Below are positions 1-8,119 of a DNA stretch of 64,000 nt, one piece after another (position 1 is the stretch's first letter; each line of letters opens with the position of its first letter). The translations under genes were made by a program, and so were the position numbers. The stretch is from Dehalogenimonas sp. WBC-2 (GTDB taxonomy: Bacteria; Chloroflexota; Dehalococcoidia; Dehalococcoidales; Dehalococcoidaceae). The stretch is taken from the NCBI GenBank assembly GCA_001005265.1, contig CP011392.1:372001-436000 (forward strand). Direction: 5' to 3'. The notes beneath the pieces were generated by a model, which made no database searches, was not told the origin of the DNA, and was given only the letters and a program-made list of their open reading frames with translations.

Positions 1-1
1 A

Positions 2-856
2 TTCAATCATCTCCAGGTCATCTATTCGATCCCTAACTTTTTTTGCAGCGTCCTCCAGTTCCAGTGAAGCGGCCGTAAGTCGGGTTATCGCCTTCGACGC
101 TAACCATGCCTTGTAAGCCTCTACAAGCCCTAACCTAACATTTTCTTCCTGTCCGCGGGCCAGAGCCAGGATTGAGCCTCCGCGCCTGATGTCGCCGTGA
201 GGTTCGATGGTGATTCCCTGAATAAATTCATCTGAGCTAACGCGGGGCTTTCCAAGTGCGAAGGAATAGAAGATATCCCCTGTGGTATAGGAGTAAACGA
301 AGGGACGCGAGGGCTCATCCTTATCGATCATGGGCAGCCCGGTATTATTCTCGATGATTTCCTTGAGATCGTATTGGGCTTCAACGGCGGCAAGGTGCAA
401 CGTTTGGTTCGATTTCCCCCATGCCTTCAGAAGCCTCCATAGCTTGTCGTTCGTGAGGTGCTGTTTAAGCAGAATCCATTCTTTGGTTTCCGTGCCCTGG
501 ATTAGCGGAATTTGTTGTATCTCCTGGAGCGAGACTTCACGTTCCCTAAAGATACTGGAAGGGTTATGGCGATCGCGTTGCCAGGAAAGTGGTGCTTTGG
601 AAATGTCAACGGTGGCGATGGTTGATTTAAGCCCCTTGAGTGTCGCCATGAGTTTGTCGTTGTGTTTGAGCAGGGCATCCTTGAGTAGTTCGAGCCGGGC
701 TTGACGGGACTGGCGTTCGAGGATCAGGCGGTCGACGGCCTTTTTAACTACTCGGTGATCGACCTTCTTTTCTCTAGAGATCTCAACGGTGCTTTTACCT
801 TGGTCAAAAGAAGCGAGCCAGGCGCTCTGAATTACGTCGTCAAATTTTTTTGGCAT
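2..856 (-). CDS. HTH-like protein of unknown function (partial, runs off the left edge)
   Basis: This is an uninterrupted frame of 285 codons from an ATG at 856 to the left window edge, so the C-terminus is missing. A good AGGAGG lies five to six bases upstream of the ATG. The N-terminal 50 residues (start MPKKFDDVIQSAWLASF, then a basic helical stretch with DHRVVKKAVDRL) look like a helix-turn-helix. A charged helical segment with likely coiled-coil character follows, and then a mixed region. I do not recognise the family. It is divergent from the gene at 1359, which also begins with an HTH-like region, so both may be DNA-binding proteins of one accessory locus. That link is inference. Confidence 0.7.
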   Translation of the reverse strand, partial: MPKKFDDVIQSAWLASFDQGKSTVEISREKKVDHRVVKKAVDRLILERQSRQARLELLKDALLKHNDKLMATLKGLKSTIATVDISKAPLSWQRDRHNPSSIFREREVSLQEIQQIPLIQGTETKEWILLKQHLTNDKLWRLLKAWGKSNQTLHLAAVEAQYDLKEIIENNTGLPMIDKDEPSRPFVYSYTTGDIFYSFALGKPRVSSDEFIQGITIEPHGDIRRGGSILALARGQEENVRLGLVEAYKAWLASKAITRLTAASLELEDAAKKVRDRIDDLEMIE

Positions 857-1358
857 TAATCCCTCCTGAGTTATAAGACAGTTTAGCATTTAAATAATGC
901 AACTACAAGCATTATTGAGCAAGCAACAATCTAAACTGTATGTATGGTTGCGGCTTGATAATCAGTGGGATAATGAAAAGGTGGGGGATAATCAATTCCA
1001 GCAAGAGAAAGAAGTCAACCCCGGAACTTTTGAAGGGTTTCGACTGCTGGCCAAATTATTGGTCCGACATCATCAACGCCGCACCTCGCGATCCGACCCC
1101 GAACCAACCAAAGATGTAACCCTAACCCCAGAAGCCCCTTTTCATTCCAATTTGGAACCTCATTAGTAGGAAGCCCAATGTTAAAAATAATGTGCAGACT
1201 GGAATTTTTAAATGAGCCTTCAAATGGTGTTAAGGCTCGGTTCAAGTCGTATTCAAATTCGGTTCAAGATAAATTCAAGTGTGGGTGTCAATCGTTCAAA
1301 TAAACGGCCCCCATAAGGGGGTCAAATAGAATCAAAAATAGTACTGGGGGAAGGCATT
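857..1358. other. Intergenic region between two divergent HTH-like genes
   Basis: About 500 bases without a convincing gene. Between 1228 and 1300 the word TTCAA recurs several times (four are TTCAAG or TTCAAATTCGG-like), which could be an operator cluster. At 1303-1322 a GGCCCCC/GGGGGTC inverted repeat with a four-base loop sits just before the start of the gene at 1359. It could be a weak attenuator or a protein-binding palindrome. The open frame at 897-1166 has no ribosome binding site or recognisable motif. Confidence 0.4.
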
Positions 1359-2741
1359 ATGAAAGAGTTTTCCGCGGCAAAGCAGCTCCAGGTAATCAGG
1401 CTCTATTTCCAGGGATTTTCCTATGAAGAAATCGCAATCAAAGCTTCTGTCAGCATTGGTTCGGTGTCGAACATTGTAGCAGCGCTTAAAGCCGGCCAGT
1501 TTCCGATAGCAGCCGACATTACCGAAGAAATAGACGGCTTGAGGGAGCTATCGGTTTCCTTAAAACAATCCAACACCAACCCGATGAAAGCGATGACAGG
1601 TTTGTCGGTGTTATCCACGATGATCGACCTTGGAATCGAGCCTTCGGAGCTGGCTCAGCTCAAGCCTGCGATCAAAGCCTGCGGCAGTAATGACTCGGAA
1701 ACAGTGGCCTTGCTAACCGCTGCCAAAGCGATCATGGAAGTGGAGAAAAACACAGGAATTTCTTGTTCTGAACTCAAGGATCAGGTAGTCGAACTTGAGG
1801 CCAAGGCTGCCCAACTAGATCCTCTGGCCAAAGAAGTCTCTGCGAAAAAATCAGAACTGAAAAAACTGGATGTGACTATCACTCAACAAAATGTGCAAAT
1901 TTCGGACAACAATAAAATTCTCGCTAATCTTCAGGCTGAAATTACCTCAAGGAAGCAAGAAAAACTCAAGACAGACAGTCTCGTGGCCGACCTGGAGAAG
2001 AGGGCTGATCAAGCTAACTCTGAGATGATGGACGCCAGACAGGAGAGGAAAACGCTGGAAAAGCTGGGGATGACTTTGGAGGGATTGGTTGCCCTTATCC
2101 GCCAGATAAAGGTAGTTGCAGTCCATCTCGGGCTCAAACCAGGCGATGTGGGCAAGAGATTGACTGAGGAATTGAGATATCTTAACAAGGGTTATGGCCT
2201 TGAAGCGTTGCTGGATGCGAGGAAAGCTGAATTGGCTAAGCTTCAGGACTTAATCACCGAAGCTGAAGCGAAAATCCACGAGATGATTGGCTCTATCCAA
2301 ACTTTCTCTGCACAGCGGGATCAGATCATCACGGATATAAAATACGCTGAGACTATTCTGAAAAGCCAAATTCAAGCGTTCGTTGACGCGGTGAGTGCCG
2401 GCAAAGACTCATTGATGTCGCACCTCAATTCGGGCATTTCTGACGGAATGGCCCAACTTGGGGTAATGCGCGATGAAGCGATTCTAGTGGGAGAAGAGCT
2501 AGGGCAGCTGGTCGCCAAGGTCGAAGCAAGTTCATGGCTCTCTGATCTGAACAATTTCATCGGGGGTAAAGACATTTCCGGTGCCAGGCTCAAGATACTT
2601 CTGCAAAGCCTCTTCAGATTAATACTGTATAACCTGGAGCAGAGATATGCTTATAACCCGAATGCGAAACAGGTTAAGGAATGCGTGGCAACAGCCGCGG
2701 GAGCAGTAGAGATATGGGAACCAACAAAAATTATTGCCTGA
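1359..2741 (+). CDS. HTH plus long coiled-coil protein, unknown function
   Basis: A protein of 460 residues. Residues 1-50 form a helix-turn-helix of the resolvase or sigma-region-4 kind (KQLQVIRLYFQGFSYEEIA, then VSIGSVSNIV). Residues roughly 130-260 and 290-400 are rich in Lys, Glu, Leu and Gln with heptad-like spacing, predicting a long coiled coil. No transmembrane segment or enzyme motif is visible. The ribosome binding site GGGGGAAGG sits close to the ATG. The architecture suggests a DNA-associated structural or regulatory protein, but I cannot name a function. Confidence 0.8.
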   Translation: MKEFSAAKQLQVIRLYFQGFSYEEIAIKASVSIGSVSNIVAALKAGQFPIAADITEEIDGLRELSVSLKQSNTNPMKAMTGLSVLSTMIDLGIEPSELAQLKPAIKACGSNDSETVALLTAAKAIMEVEKNTGISCSELKDQVVELEAKAAQLDPLAKEVSAKKSELKKLDVTITQQNVQISDNNKILANLQAEITSRKQEKLKTDSLVADLEKRADQANSEMMDARQERKTLEKLGMTLEGLVALIRQIKVVAVHLGLKPGDVGKRLTEELRYLNKGYGLEALLDARKAELAKLQDLITEAEAKIHEMIGSIQTFSAQRDQIITDIKYAETILKSQIQAFVDAVSAGKDSLMSHLNSGISDGMAQLGVMRDEAILVGEELGQLVAKVEASSWLSDLNNFIGGKDISGARLKILLQSLFRLILYNLEQRYAYNPNAKQVKECVATAAGAVEIWEPTKIIA

Positions 2742-2932
2742 AACTCAACGGACTCAGAGGCGTAATCAGAACAAGAATAAGTGCGGTGGAAGAGTTGCAC
2801 CATCTTTTTAAACGGTTTAACGGAGAATCGTCTGAGAAAGAGCCGCTAACCTCCCGTGTTGTGACTAAGATCGTGAGCGTCAACGTCCAAAGAATCAAGA
2901 TTATTCTAATAGATGAGTCTTTGGAGCCCTAG
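2714..2932 (+). CDS. Small ORF overlapping the end of the coiled-coil gene
   Basis: A frame of 72 codons from the ATG at 2714, with GGGAG about 11 bases upstream, overlapping the previous gene by 28 bases. The product is basic (start MGTNKNYCLKLNGLRGVI) and has no motif I recognise. The tight overlap would fit translational coupling, but it could also be chance, since the following kilobase is decayed DNA. Confidence 0.35.
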   Translation: MGTNKNYCLKLNGLRGVIRTRISAVEELHHLFKRFNGESSEKEPLTSRVVTKIVSVNVQRIKIILIDESLEP

Positions 2933-3430
2933 TCTTCCCTCCAGTCACGACTGGGAGAGCCAACACAAAATAAGAGTCGGCCGCAACAGAAATGTCCCAT
3001 CCGAGGTGTGTCTCGCCGAAAGGTAACAATTGCAGAGATTGTTGGTTCTCTAGGGAGCGCTTGAAAGAACCGCTTGTCCAGGTCGTACAGCACCATGCCT
3101 GTGGCGGCCGGCTGATTTCGTTGAGTTTTCCCGAACTGGTCGGCTTCTCGGTGGCAACCGGACTTACATTGTTGACGCTCAGATCCAATCCGTGGGATTT
3201 AAAAACCTGCTGCCCGGATCAAGGTTGTCTGGGGTTTTCGTTATCCGGGGCACACTCAGCTAAATTGCGTGCGGAGTCACGCACGGATTATGCCGTTATA
3301 GGGCATTCACCGTTTCCGAATGGATAGATTATTTATAGAACAGTAGCATCGAGATTTTTGGAACCGAAAGTTTAGCTTACAAAAATTCGAAAGGCAAGGC
3401 GGTAATACTCCAGTAAGGTGGTTCATACCT
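2933..3430. other. Non-coding or decayed segment
   Basis: Neither strand of this half kilobase gives a convincing gene. The two open frames seen (2901-3188 minus and 2992-3327 plus) have no start signals or family motifs. The base composition resembles former coding DNA, so it is probably the left part of a degraded accessory region. Confidence 0.3.
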
Positions 3431-3439
3431 GACCTGTCC

Positions 3440-3832
3440 GCCGGACACAGCTTGGGATTTAATCGACGTCCCTTAGGCATCTCCCTCGACTATCCCGATA
3501 AGGGCACGTTCTGAGCAGATACCAACTCTTGGGCTGCTAGACGTGAGACCTCTCGGCCAAGCGTGTTTCCTGGAGTAAAATCCTGGGCGGGAAGTATGGC
3601 ATCCAGCATATCTACTTTTCTTGGGAGCGTTTTATCACCAACCGGAAACGCCTCAGGGAATTCTGCAACCTAGTCTTCGCCAAGAAATGGAAACTTACGT
3701 CGAACGCGCCCGTCCGGGTGGTATTGACGAAGGGGACGTTAAACCATAGCCAGTTGGCTGTTGGCTTCCTGAATATAGGCACTGTCGCCGATATGGAATG
3801 GATTTTCTGGGTTATGATTCAAATATTATAAT
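3440..3832 (+). pseudogene. Decayed B12-binding-domain radical SAM gene
   Basis: The remnant keeps three landmarks of B12-binding radical SAM proteins in the right order but in broken frames. A linker-like AWDLIDVP lies near 3450-3475, an ETSR (as in ETSRGCPxxCxxC) near 3548-3560, and a later conserved block GIQHIYFSWERFITNRKRLR lies at about 3597-3657. The cysteine motif itself is destroyed. Such corrinoid radical SAM genes are common in dehalogenase regions of Dehalococcoidia as I know them. The assignment rests on motif reading by eye. Confidence 0.4.
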
Positions 3833-4428
3833 CTTCCGACCCGGTTCATAATGTAATCTGATCCGCCGAGACGGTCGAAGATTTCAAGAAGAGTCTTTTT
3901 TCTTAAAACGACTGGTTGGGCTGGCACACCTCTACTTTTTTTGGTGCCTTATTCCGAGGCAAAACTCTTTGATTGCAGCGAGCAGGGGCTCCTCAAGCTG
4001 TTGGCGACAATCTCTGAATGTAGACTTTCCCATCAAGTGTTACCAGGAAGATCAACCTGCCTCAGGCGCCCCAAACATTGATGGATGGAAGCTATAGCGA
4101 GCTTCCGCAAGAGCGATTGGTTACCGTTTATTTAAAACACGGACAAAATGATAGCGGAATAACGATAAATAGGAACCAATAGTTTCGGATTGTAATATGT
4201 ATTTAGTGAAAAGTTATATTATACTCTTCAATTGTAATGTAATGATACACAGTTTAATCAGATTGTAATACTTTTAGGATAAAATTGCGGTATTAAAAAT
4301 CTTATATTTTGTTGACATGACTCAGCTGACAAATTAAGCGAGAGTGAGATTCGTTCAAATCGGCTTTAAAAAAAGCTCGTCATTTCTTCTAGCAACATTT
4401 TCTTATGTCGTTAAAGAGAGGGCAATCT
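3833..4428. promoter_or_regulatory. AT-rich region upstream of the first OmpR-type regulator
   Basis: The segment from about 4130 to 4400 is very AT-rich and contains repeated TTGTAAT/TGTAATGTAATG words near 4192, 4236 and 4265 and a GGTTACC near 4118. Similar GGTAAC and TGTAATG words occur before the receiver gene at 7025 and before the operon starting at 17371. This suggests a shared response-regulator site, but I have not shown a defined consensus. Confidence 0.35.
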
Positions 4429-5115
4429 GTGCGCATTTTAGTCGTAGAGCCCGTGAAATCGGATGTAGAAGCTATCAGTTCTATATTTGCAATGTTTTTA
4501 CCAGGTATTACCCTCGTGACAGTGGCGACAGGAACCGAAGGATTGATCTCCGTTGAACAACAGACACCGGATTTACTAATTCTTGATCTGGCTGTACCTG
4601 ATATCGATGGTTTTGAGATGATAAAAACGATACGGTTATTCTCATCCATTCCTATCATCGTGATTGATAGCAACCATAACGAATCTTCTTTGATTAGATC
4701 GATCGAATTTGGAGCGGATGATTACATTACCAAACCAATACGCCCCTTGGAACTGTTGGCCCGGGTAAAATCAATTATGCGGAGACGCCAGGGAACCAAT
4801 CAGGACCAGTACATCGTTGCAGGTCTACTCAGGTTGGATGCGTCCCTTCACAGGGTGTATGTGGGTGACAAAGAAGTTCGTTTAACTCGAACCGAAAATA
4901 TTATTTTACGGCATTTAATGGAGAATGCTGGGAACACAGTTACACACGGTAATCTCGCCCAGAAAATTTGGGGTGATGATTCGACCGAAGCATCAGCGAC
5001 TATTCGGGTTTATGTAGACCGGATTCGGAAAAAACTTGGTGACGATTCTAAAAGCCCATCAATGATATTTACTGAGACAGGACTTGGTTACCGTTTAGTT
5101 AAACTAACCCCATGA
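4429..5115 (+). CDS. OmpR-family response regulator (atypical receiver)
   Basis: A protein of 228 residues with an N-terminal receiver (1-115) and a C-terminal winged helix of the OmpR/PhoB type (130-228, ending in ETGLGYRLVKLTP). The phosphoacceptor Asp is present in LLILDLAVPD and the conserved Lys in TKPI. The usual acidic pair is replaced by Glu-Pro (LVVEPVKSD), which may weaken phosphorylation. I prefer the GTG at 4429, which has GAGAGGG ahead of it and gives the same length as the paralogue at 12332-13018. An upstream in-frame ATG at 4405 is possible. No kinase gene is adjacent. Confidence 0.85.
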   Translation: MRILVVEPVKSDVEAISSIFAMFLPGITLVTVATGTEGLISVEQQTPDLLILDLAVPDIDGFEMIKTIRLFSSIPIIVIDSNHNESSLIRSIEFGADDYITKPIRPLELLARVKSIMRRRQGTNQDQYIVAGLLRLDASLHRVYVGDKEVRLTRTENIILRHLMENAGNTVTHGNLAQKIWGDDSTEASATIRVYVDRIRKKLGDDSKSPSMIFTETGLGYRLVKLTP

Positions 5116-5227
5116 CTTCACTACCATTTTAAAACAGTAAAAGTTATAAAGACTTAGATAAAGATCTCGAATGCACCATGCAACGTATCATAGTGTTATA
5201 AAAGGTAATCAATTTGCGAGGTGTGAC

Positions 5228-5640
5228 AGTTACAATCATGTATATGAAATTCTTGGCAATGATAGATGATGTAGACGCCCTTTCAACAATTATCGTATGT
5301 ATCCGCTTCGATGGCTAAATTCCAATTAGGTTGTCCTAGAAACAAAGGTAAATCTCTAACAAAGGCAACAATTGGTGATTTTGGCTTTAATAATAATTGA
5401 TGGGGAGATGCAAAACATAATAACTTCAATTGAGGCAATACGCAGAGTCTCGGAAGTCCGTCTCATTTTTATGTCCAGTCCTGTTGGGAATCAGATGGAC
5501 ACCGCTCGTGTATTAAGTCTAATTATATCTGATTATCTGTTTAAACCCATAGCAAAAACGGATTTAGTGTCTGCAATTGAAGCGTTATCTAACCAGTCGG
5601 AAGAATTTACAGATCTCGATTCATCAAAAAGCATTCCTGG
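5228..5640 (+). pseudogene. Decayed copy of the receiver protein at 7025
   Basis: This stretch aligns over its whole length with the intact receiver gene at 7025-7450. Examples are the segment around ATAATAATTGATGG, the CTCGGAA block, the GGGAATCAGATGGACACCGC block and the TCTGATTATCTGTTTAAACC block. A deletion and frameshifts near 5290-5380 remove the start region, leaving an open fragment at 5372-5665. It is the first element of a decayed block whose intact version lies 1.8 kb downstream. Confidence 0.75.
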
Positions 5641-5663
5641 AACCTTTCATTGCAGTAATAACT

Positions 5664-5870
5664 AGAATGCAAAAATTACCTACCGAGCTGAGTCGTAAGG
5701 AGTTCCTTAGAGGACTCGAGAAAGAGACGTTAAATGCGGGCCCGAGGGAAACAATATCTTATCGCATTGCGATTTTATCGTTATTAATTCGTATCTACAA
5801 TCTCCTAAACTCTGGACGCCGTAAAATCCTCCTAAAACTACTGCCTACGTTTCGGACACAAATAGAGTAA
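5664..5870 (+). pseudogene. Decayed copy of the DUF2795 gene at 7453
   Basis: The order and spacing match the intact pair at 7025 and 7453. The remaining reading frame keeps fragments such as a YNLLNSG tail where the intact gene has RIYNCPSDL, and the DNA around CGTATCTACAA is conserved between the two copies. Frameshifts destroy the central YPASK-like motif. It is unlikely to make a functional product. Confidence 0.6.
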
Positions 5871-5900
5871 CATCTAAAAAAGTGTCCGCAAGGCGCGGGG

Positions 5901-6001
5901 CGGTGGAGGAATATCAGGGTGTCCTGCAACGACTCAGCCGACTTAATGTGCTGTGAAATCCCTTCAGCGTGTTCCCCCGAGTGTAATTGGGGTATCACTG
6001 C
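5901..6001. repeat. Conserved non-coding block, copy 1
   Basis: About 100 bases that align with 7770-7870 at roughly 70 percent identity by eye. Conserved cores include CGACTCAGCC, GCTGTGAAA and TGTAAT-GGGGT. It lies after the decayed first DUF2795 gene, as copy 2 lies after the intact one. No consistent frame is shared by both copies, so it is probably not coding. Confidence 0.55.
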
Positions 6002-6029
6002 AAATTTTGCCATATGAATGTCTAGATAA

Positions 6030-6212
6030 AAGAAAGAATCAAAGGTGAATTTGGATAAGGAAATGCTAAAACTGGCCCAATAGTAAGGCAAATGATGAAC
6101 TATCTGCCTAACACACTGTAGTCCTTTATCTCGACTTACCAGAAGGCCAATATCTCGCGAGAGACCTGTATTTTATGACTTCTTCCCAATTAGGTTCGTA
6201 TTTTGGGGAATT
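6030..6212 (+). pseudogene. Decayed copy of the second DUF2795 gene at 7907
   Basis: The DNA aligns with the intact gene at 7907-8119. The best match is the 3' part, where TACCAGAAGGCCAATAT, then CGCGAGAGACCTGTATTTTA, then TTAGGTTCGTATTTTGGGGA follow the order of the intact gene's PEGRYTASDLSFMATF...RFVFGG region. Several indels break the frame. It ends at the junction with the istB fragment. Confidence 0.6.
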
Positions 6213-6227
6213 TGAGAACAAATACGC

Positions 6228-6866
6228 TCAATTGAAGATCTCTTTCCAGCGTGCAAAGTCCAAATTGGTGGTAATTATCAAAGAACTTCGCTCGTAGCGT
6301 GAAGAGCAGAAAGTAAACAGGGCTTCGGCGCCCTCTTTACCGAAAGGCACGAAGCCCAGTTCATCCAGGAGTATCAGATCACACTTGGCCAAGGCCGATT
6401 CCAGTTTGCCTAGTTTAAGCTTTGATCCGGCTTCCAGCAGCTCGTTAATCAGTCCGGCGACGGTATAGAAACGGACCTTTTTGCCTTGGCGGCAAGTGCT
6501 GGCCGCCAAACTGATGGCTAGATGAGTTTTATCGGTGCCGTAGCTGCCGATAAGAATCACATTCTCGCGCCGGTCGATAAAAGTGCTGCGGGACAGCTCG
6601 AGTATCGGCGCTTTGTTGGCTGATGGAATAGCGCTGAAGTCGAAGTTGTCCAGGCTCTTGATCACCGGGAAAAGGGCTCTCAATAGTCTCAATTTTTGAG
6701 CATGATCTTCTCGTTGGATGACTTCACCCTCCAGCAGAGCGAAGAGGTAGTCCTGAAACGTCTGGTTATTGGCCGCCGCCTCTTCCGCGAGTCGTGAATA
6801 GTTTTGAGCCACCACCGGCAAACGAAGTCTCTTCAAAAAGCTGCGGATCTGTAGATCGTTACTCAT
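6228..6866 (-). pseudogene. istB: Truncated istB (IS21-family helper ATPase fragment)
   Basis: A protein of 212 residues typical of IstB. It has an N-terminal helical region, an AAA+ ATPase core with a Walker A-like segment IGSYGTDKTH and a Walker B LILLDELGF, and a sensor region IITTNLDFARWKEIF where the frame ends. IstB proteins normally continue 30-40 residues with a QMTxALLDR-type motif, which is absent. The Walker A glycine before Lys is replaced by Asp, which should abolish ATP binding. No istA or terminal repeats flank it, so it is a stranded remnant. It lies between the dead and the intact copies of the receiver/DUF2795 block. Confidence 0.75.
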
Positions 6867-6904
6867 CCGGTGCCCCTGCGCCAGTCTTAACGCTACTTAC
6901 AATC

Positions 6905-7024
6905 AACGAATAAGTTATATAGAGTTATGTACTGATTCATCGTTGTAACATTGTAAACAGGTAACGTAATGTAATGTCACAATATTTAATCATTTAGTAA
7001 GGCGCGAGAGTTACACTTATCTCC
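6905..7024 (+). promoter_or_regulatory. Promoter region with repeated GTAAC/GTAATG words
   Basis: Between 6943 and 6990 the words TTGTAAC, ATTGTAA, GGTAAC and GTAATGTAATG follow each other at spacings near one helical turn. This is the pattern expected for OmpR-type regulators binding direct repeats. Related words precede the regulator genes at 4429 and 17371. Confidence 0.35.
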
Positions 7025-7450
7025 GTGAAAATCTTAGTAGTGACAGATGATGCAGAAGCTGCCGCAACAATTATCATGAGTATTCGATTTAGATGGCCGA
7101 ATTCCAATGAGGTTTTATTGGGGGATGGGTCGGGTTTTCTTACAAAAGAACAACTTATTGATGTTAGTTTGATAATAATCGATGGCGCGATGCAAAACAC
7201 AATGGCCGCGATAATGGAAATCCGCAGATTCTCGGAAATTCCCATCATTTTTGTCTCCGAGCCTTTAGGGACTCAAATAGATACAGCACATGTACTTAGT
7301 ATGGGTAAATCTGATTATGTGTTCAAACCTATCATAATGGCCGATTTGGTGTTTGCAATTGAAACGATAACCGATCAATCAAAAGAATTGCCTAATCATG
7401 ATTTATCAAGAGCTTTCGGTATTTGGGCAAATAAGAAAGTTGGGACCTGA
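7025..7450 (+). CDS. Stand-alone receiver-domain protein
   Basis: A protein of 141 residues made of one receiver domain and no output domain. It keeps the phosphoacceptor in LIIIDGAM and the conserved Lys in VFKPI; the acidic patch is reduced (VVTDDAE). The GTG start follows an AT-rich promoter region. It is two bases upstream of a DUF2795 gene and begins the intact copy of a block that is duplicated and decayed at 5228-6212. Single-domain receivers act in phosphorelays or by protein contact, and no partner kinase is adjacent. Confidence 0.75.
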   Translation: MKILVVTDDAEAAATIIMSIRFRWPNSNEVLLGDGSGFLTKEQLIDVSLIIIDGAMQNTMAAIMEIRRFSEIPIIFVSEPLGTQIDTAHVLSMGKSDYVFKPIIMADLVFAIETITDQSKELPNHDLSRAFGIWANKKVGT

Positions 7451-7452
7451 AA

Positions 7453-7731
7453 ATGATTACGGTTGAAAAACGGCAGACGAAAAGTGTCAATGGATGGGCA
7501 CAAGGATTCGTTGAGGAGCCTAAGGTGAATGCCGCTGTAATCGAATATTTCGTTAGTGGTGTTGAATATCCGGCGTCGAAAGAGTCGATTATCAAGAAGG
7601 CCGAAGCCAACCGCGCTCCAGAAAACCTTATGAAATTTTACGTTTATCGTTTACCGGAACGTATCTACAACTGTCCATCAGATCTCAGCTTCGCGGCTTT
7701 CGCGAGCGCTTATTTTTTCGGGCAGGATTAG
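7453..7731 (+). CDS. DUF2795 domain protein
   Basis: A protein of 92 residues. Residues 30-88 fit DUF2795: a short helix VIEYFVSGVEYPASKES, then KKAEANRAPENL, then YRLPERIYNCPSDLSFA. In this family the YPASK and LP...Y motifs are typical, but the biochemical role is not known to me. Its start almost touches the end of the receiver gene, so the two are co-translated. Together with the DUF2795 gene at 7907 and nrdJ it forms one transcription direction. Confidence 0.8.
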   Translation: MITVEKRQTKSVNGWAQGFVEEPKVNAAVIEYFVSGVEYPASKESIIKKAEANRAPENLMKFYVYRLPERIYNCPSDLSFAAFASAYFFGQD

Positions 7732-7769
7732 CTTTTACAATTTAATATGCAGTTTTCCTGCAAGCCATG

Positions 7770-7870
7770 CGGTGGGGGAAACCGGGGTGCCTGGCTGTGC
7801 GACTCAGCCCGGCTTGATACGCTGTGAAACCCCTCCCGTGTGTTCCCTGGATGTAATCGGGGTTCACCGC
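7770..7870. repeat. Conserved non-coding block, copy 2 (possible structured RNA)
   Basis: This is the intact-block counterpart of 5901-6001. The ends GCGGTG (7769-7774) and CACCGC (7865-7870) can pair and would close a structure containing conserved GACTCAGCC and GCTGTGAAA segments. It lies 37 bases before the DUF2795 gene that overlaps nrdJ. A role as a regulatory leader is possible. It does not match the cobalamin riboswitch core as I know it. Confidence 0.45.
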
Positions 7871-7906
7871 AGTGCTTGCTAGTCTGTAAAGGTAGATAAG
7901 GACTCA

Positions 7907-8119
7907 ATGATCAAGGCAGATCTCGACAGATTAGAAGCAATACTCAAAGGGACCGATGACTCTTTAACCAAGGGCGACATGGTCCACAAAGCCGAATCGG
8001 ACGGAGCGCCAATTCGTTTACTCGGGTTTCTGTCCAGTCTGCCCGAAGGTCGGTATACCGCGTCCGATCTGAGCTTTATGGCTACTTTCCCGAGCCGGTT
8101 CGTTTTTGGGGGACTGTGA
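7907..8119 (+). CDS. DUF2795 domain protein, second copy
   Basis: A protein of 70 residues, nearly all of it DUF2795 (helical DLDRLEAILKGTDDSLTKGD, then HKAESDGAPIRLLGFLSSLP, EGRYTASDLSFMATF). It is a diverged relative of the protein at 7453, and both end in an aromatic-Phe-Gly pattern (YFFGQ, FVFGG). Its stop codon overlaps the start of nrdJ, so translation of the two is coupled, which suggests a role linked to the reductase or simple co-regulation. Confidence 0.8.
   Translation: MIKADLDRLEAILKGTDDSLTKGDMVHKAESDGAPIRLLGFLSSLPEGRYTASDLSFMATFPSRFVFGGL

Noticed and set aside
897-1166. Open frame of 89 codons between the divergent genes
   Set aside because: No ribosome binding site, odd composition and no motif; it overlaps an opposite frame of similar length. 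Chance ORF in an intergenic region.
2901-3327. Overlapping ORFs on both strands
   Set aside because: Neither has start signals or recognisable domains, and they lie in a decayed segment.
7770-7870. Cobalamin riboswitch upstream of DUF2795/nrdJ
   Set aside because: The block shows no convincing B12 box or GCCACTG core on either strand, so I kept it only as an unassigned conserved block.
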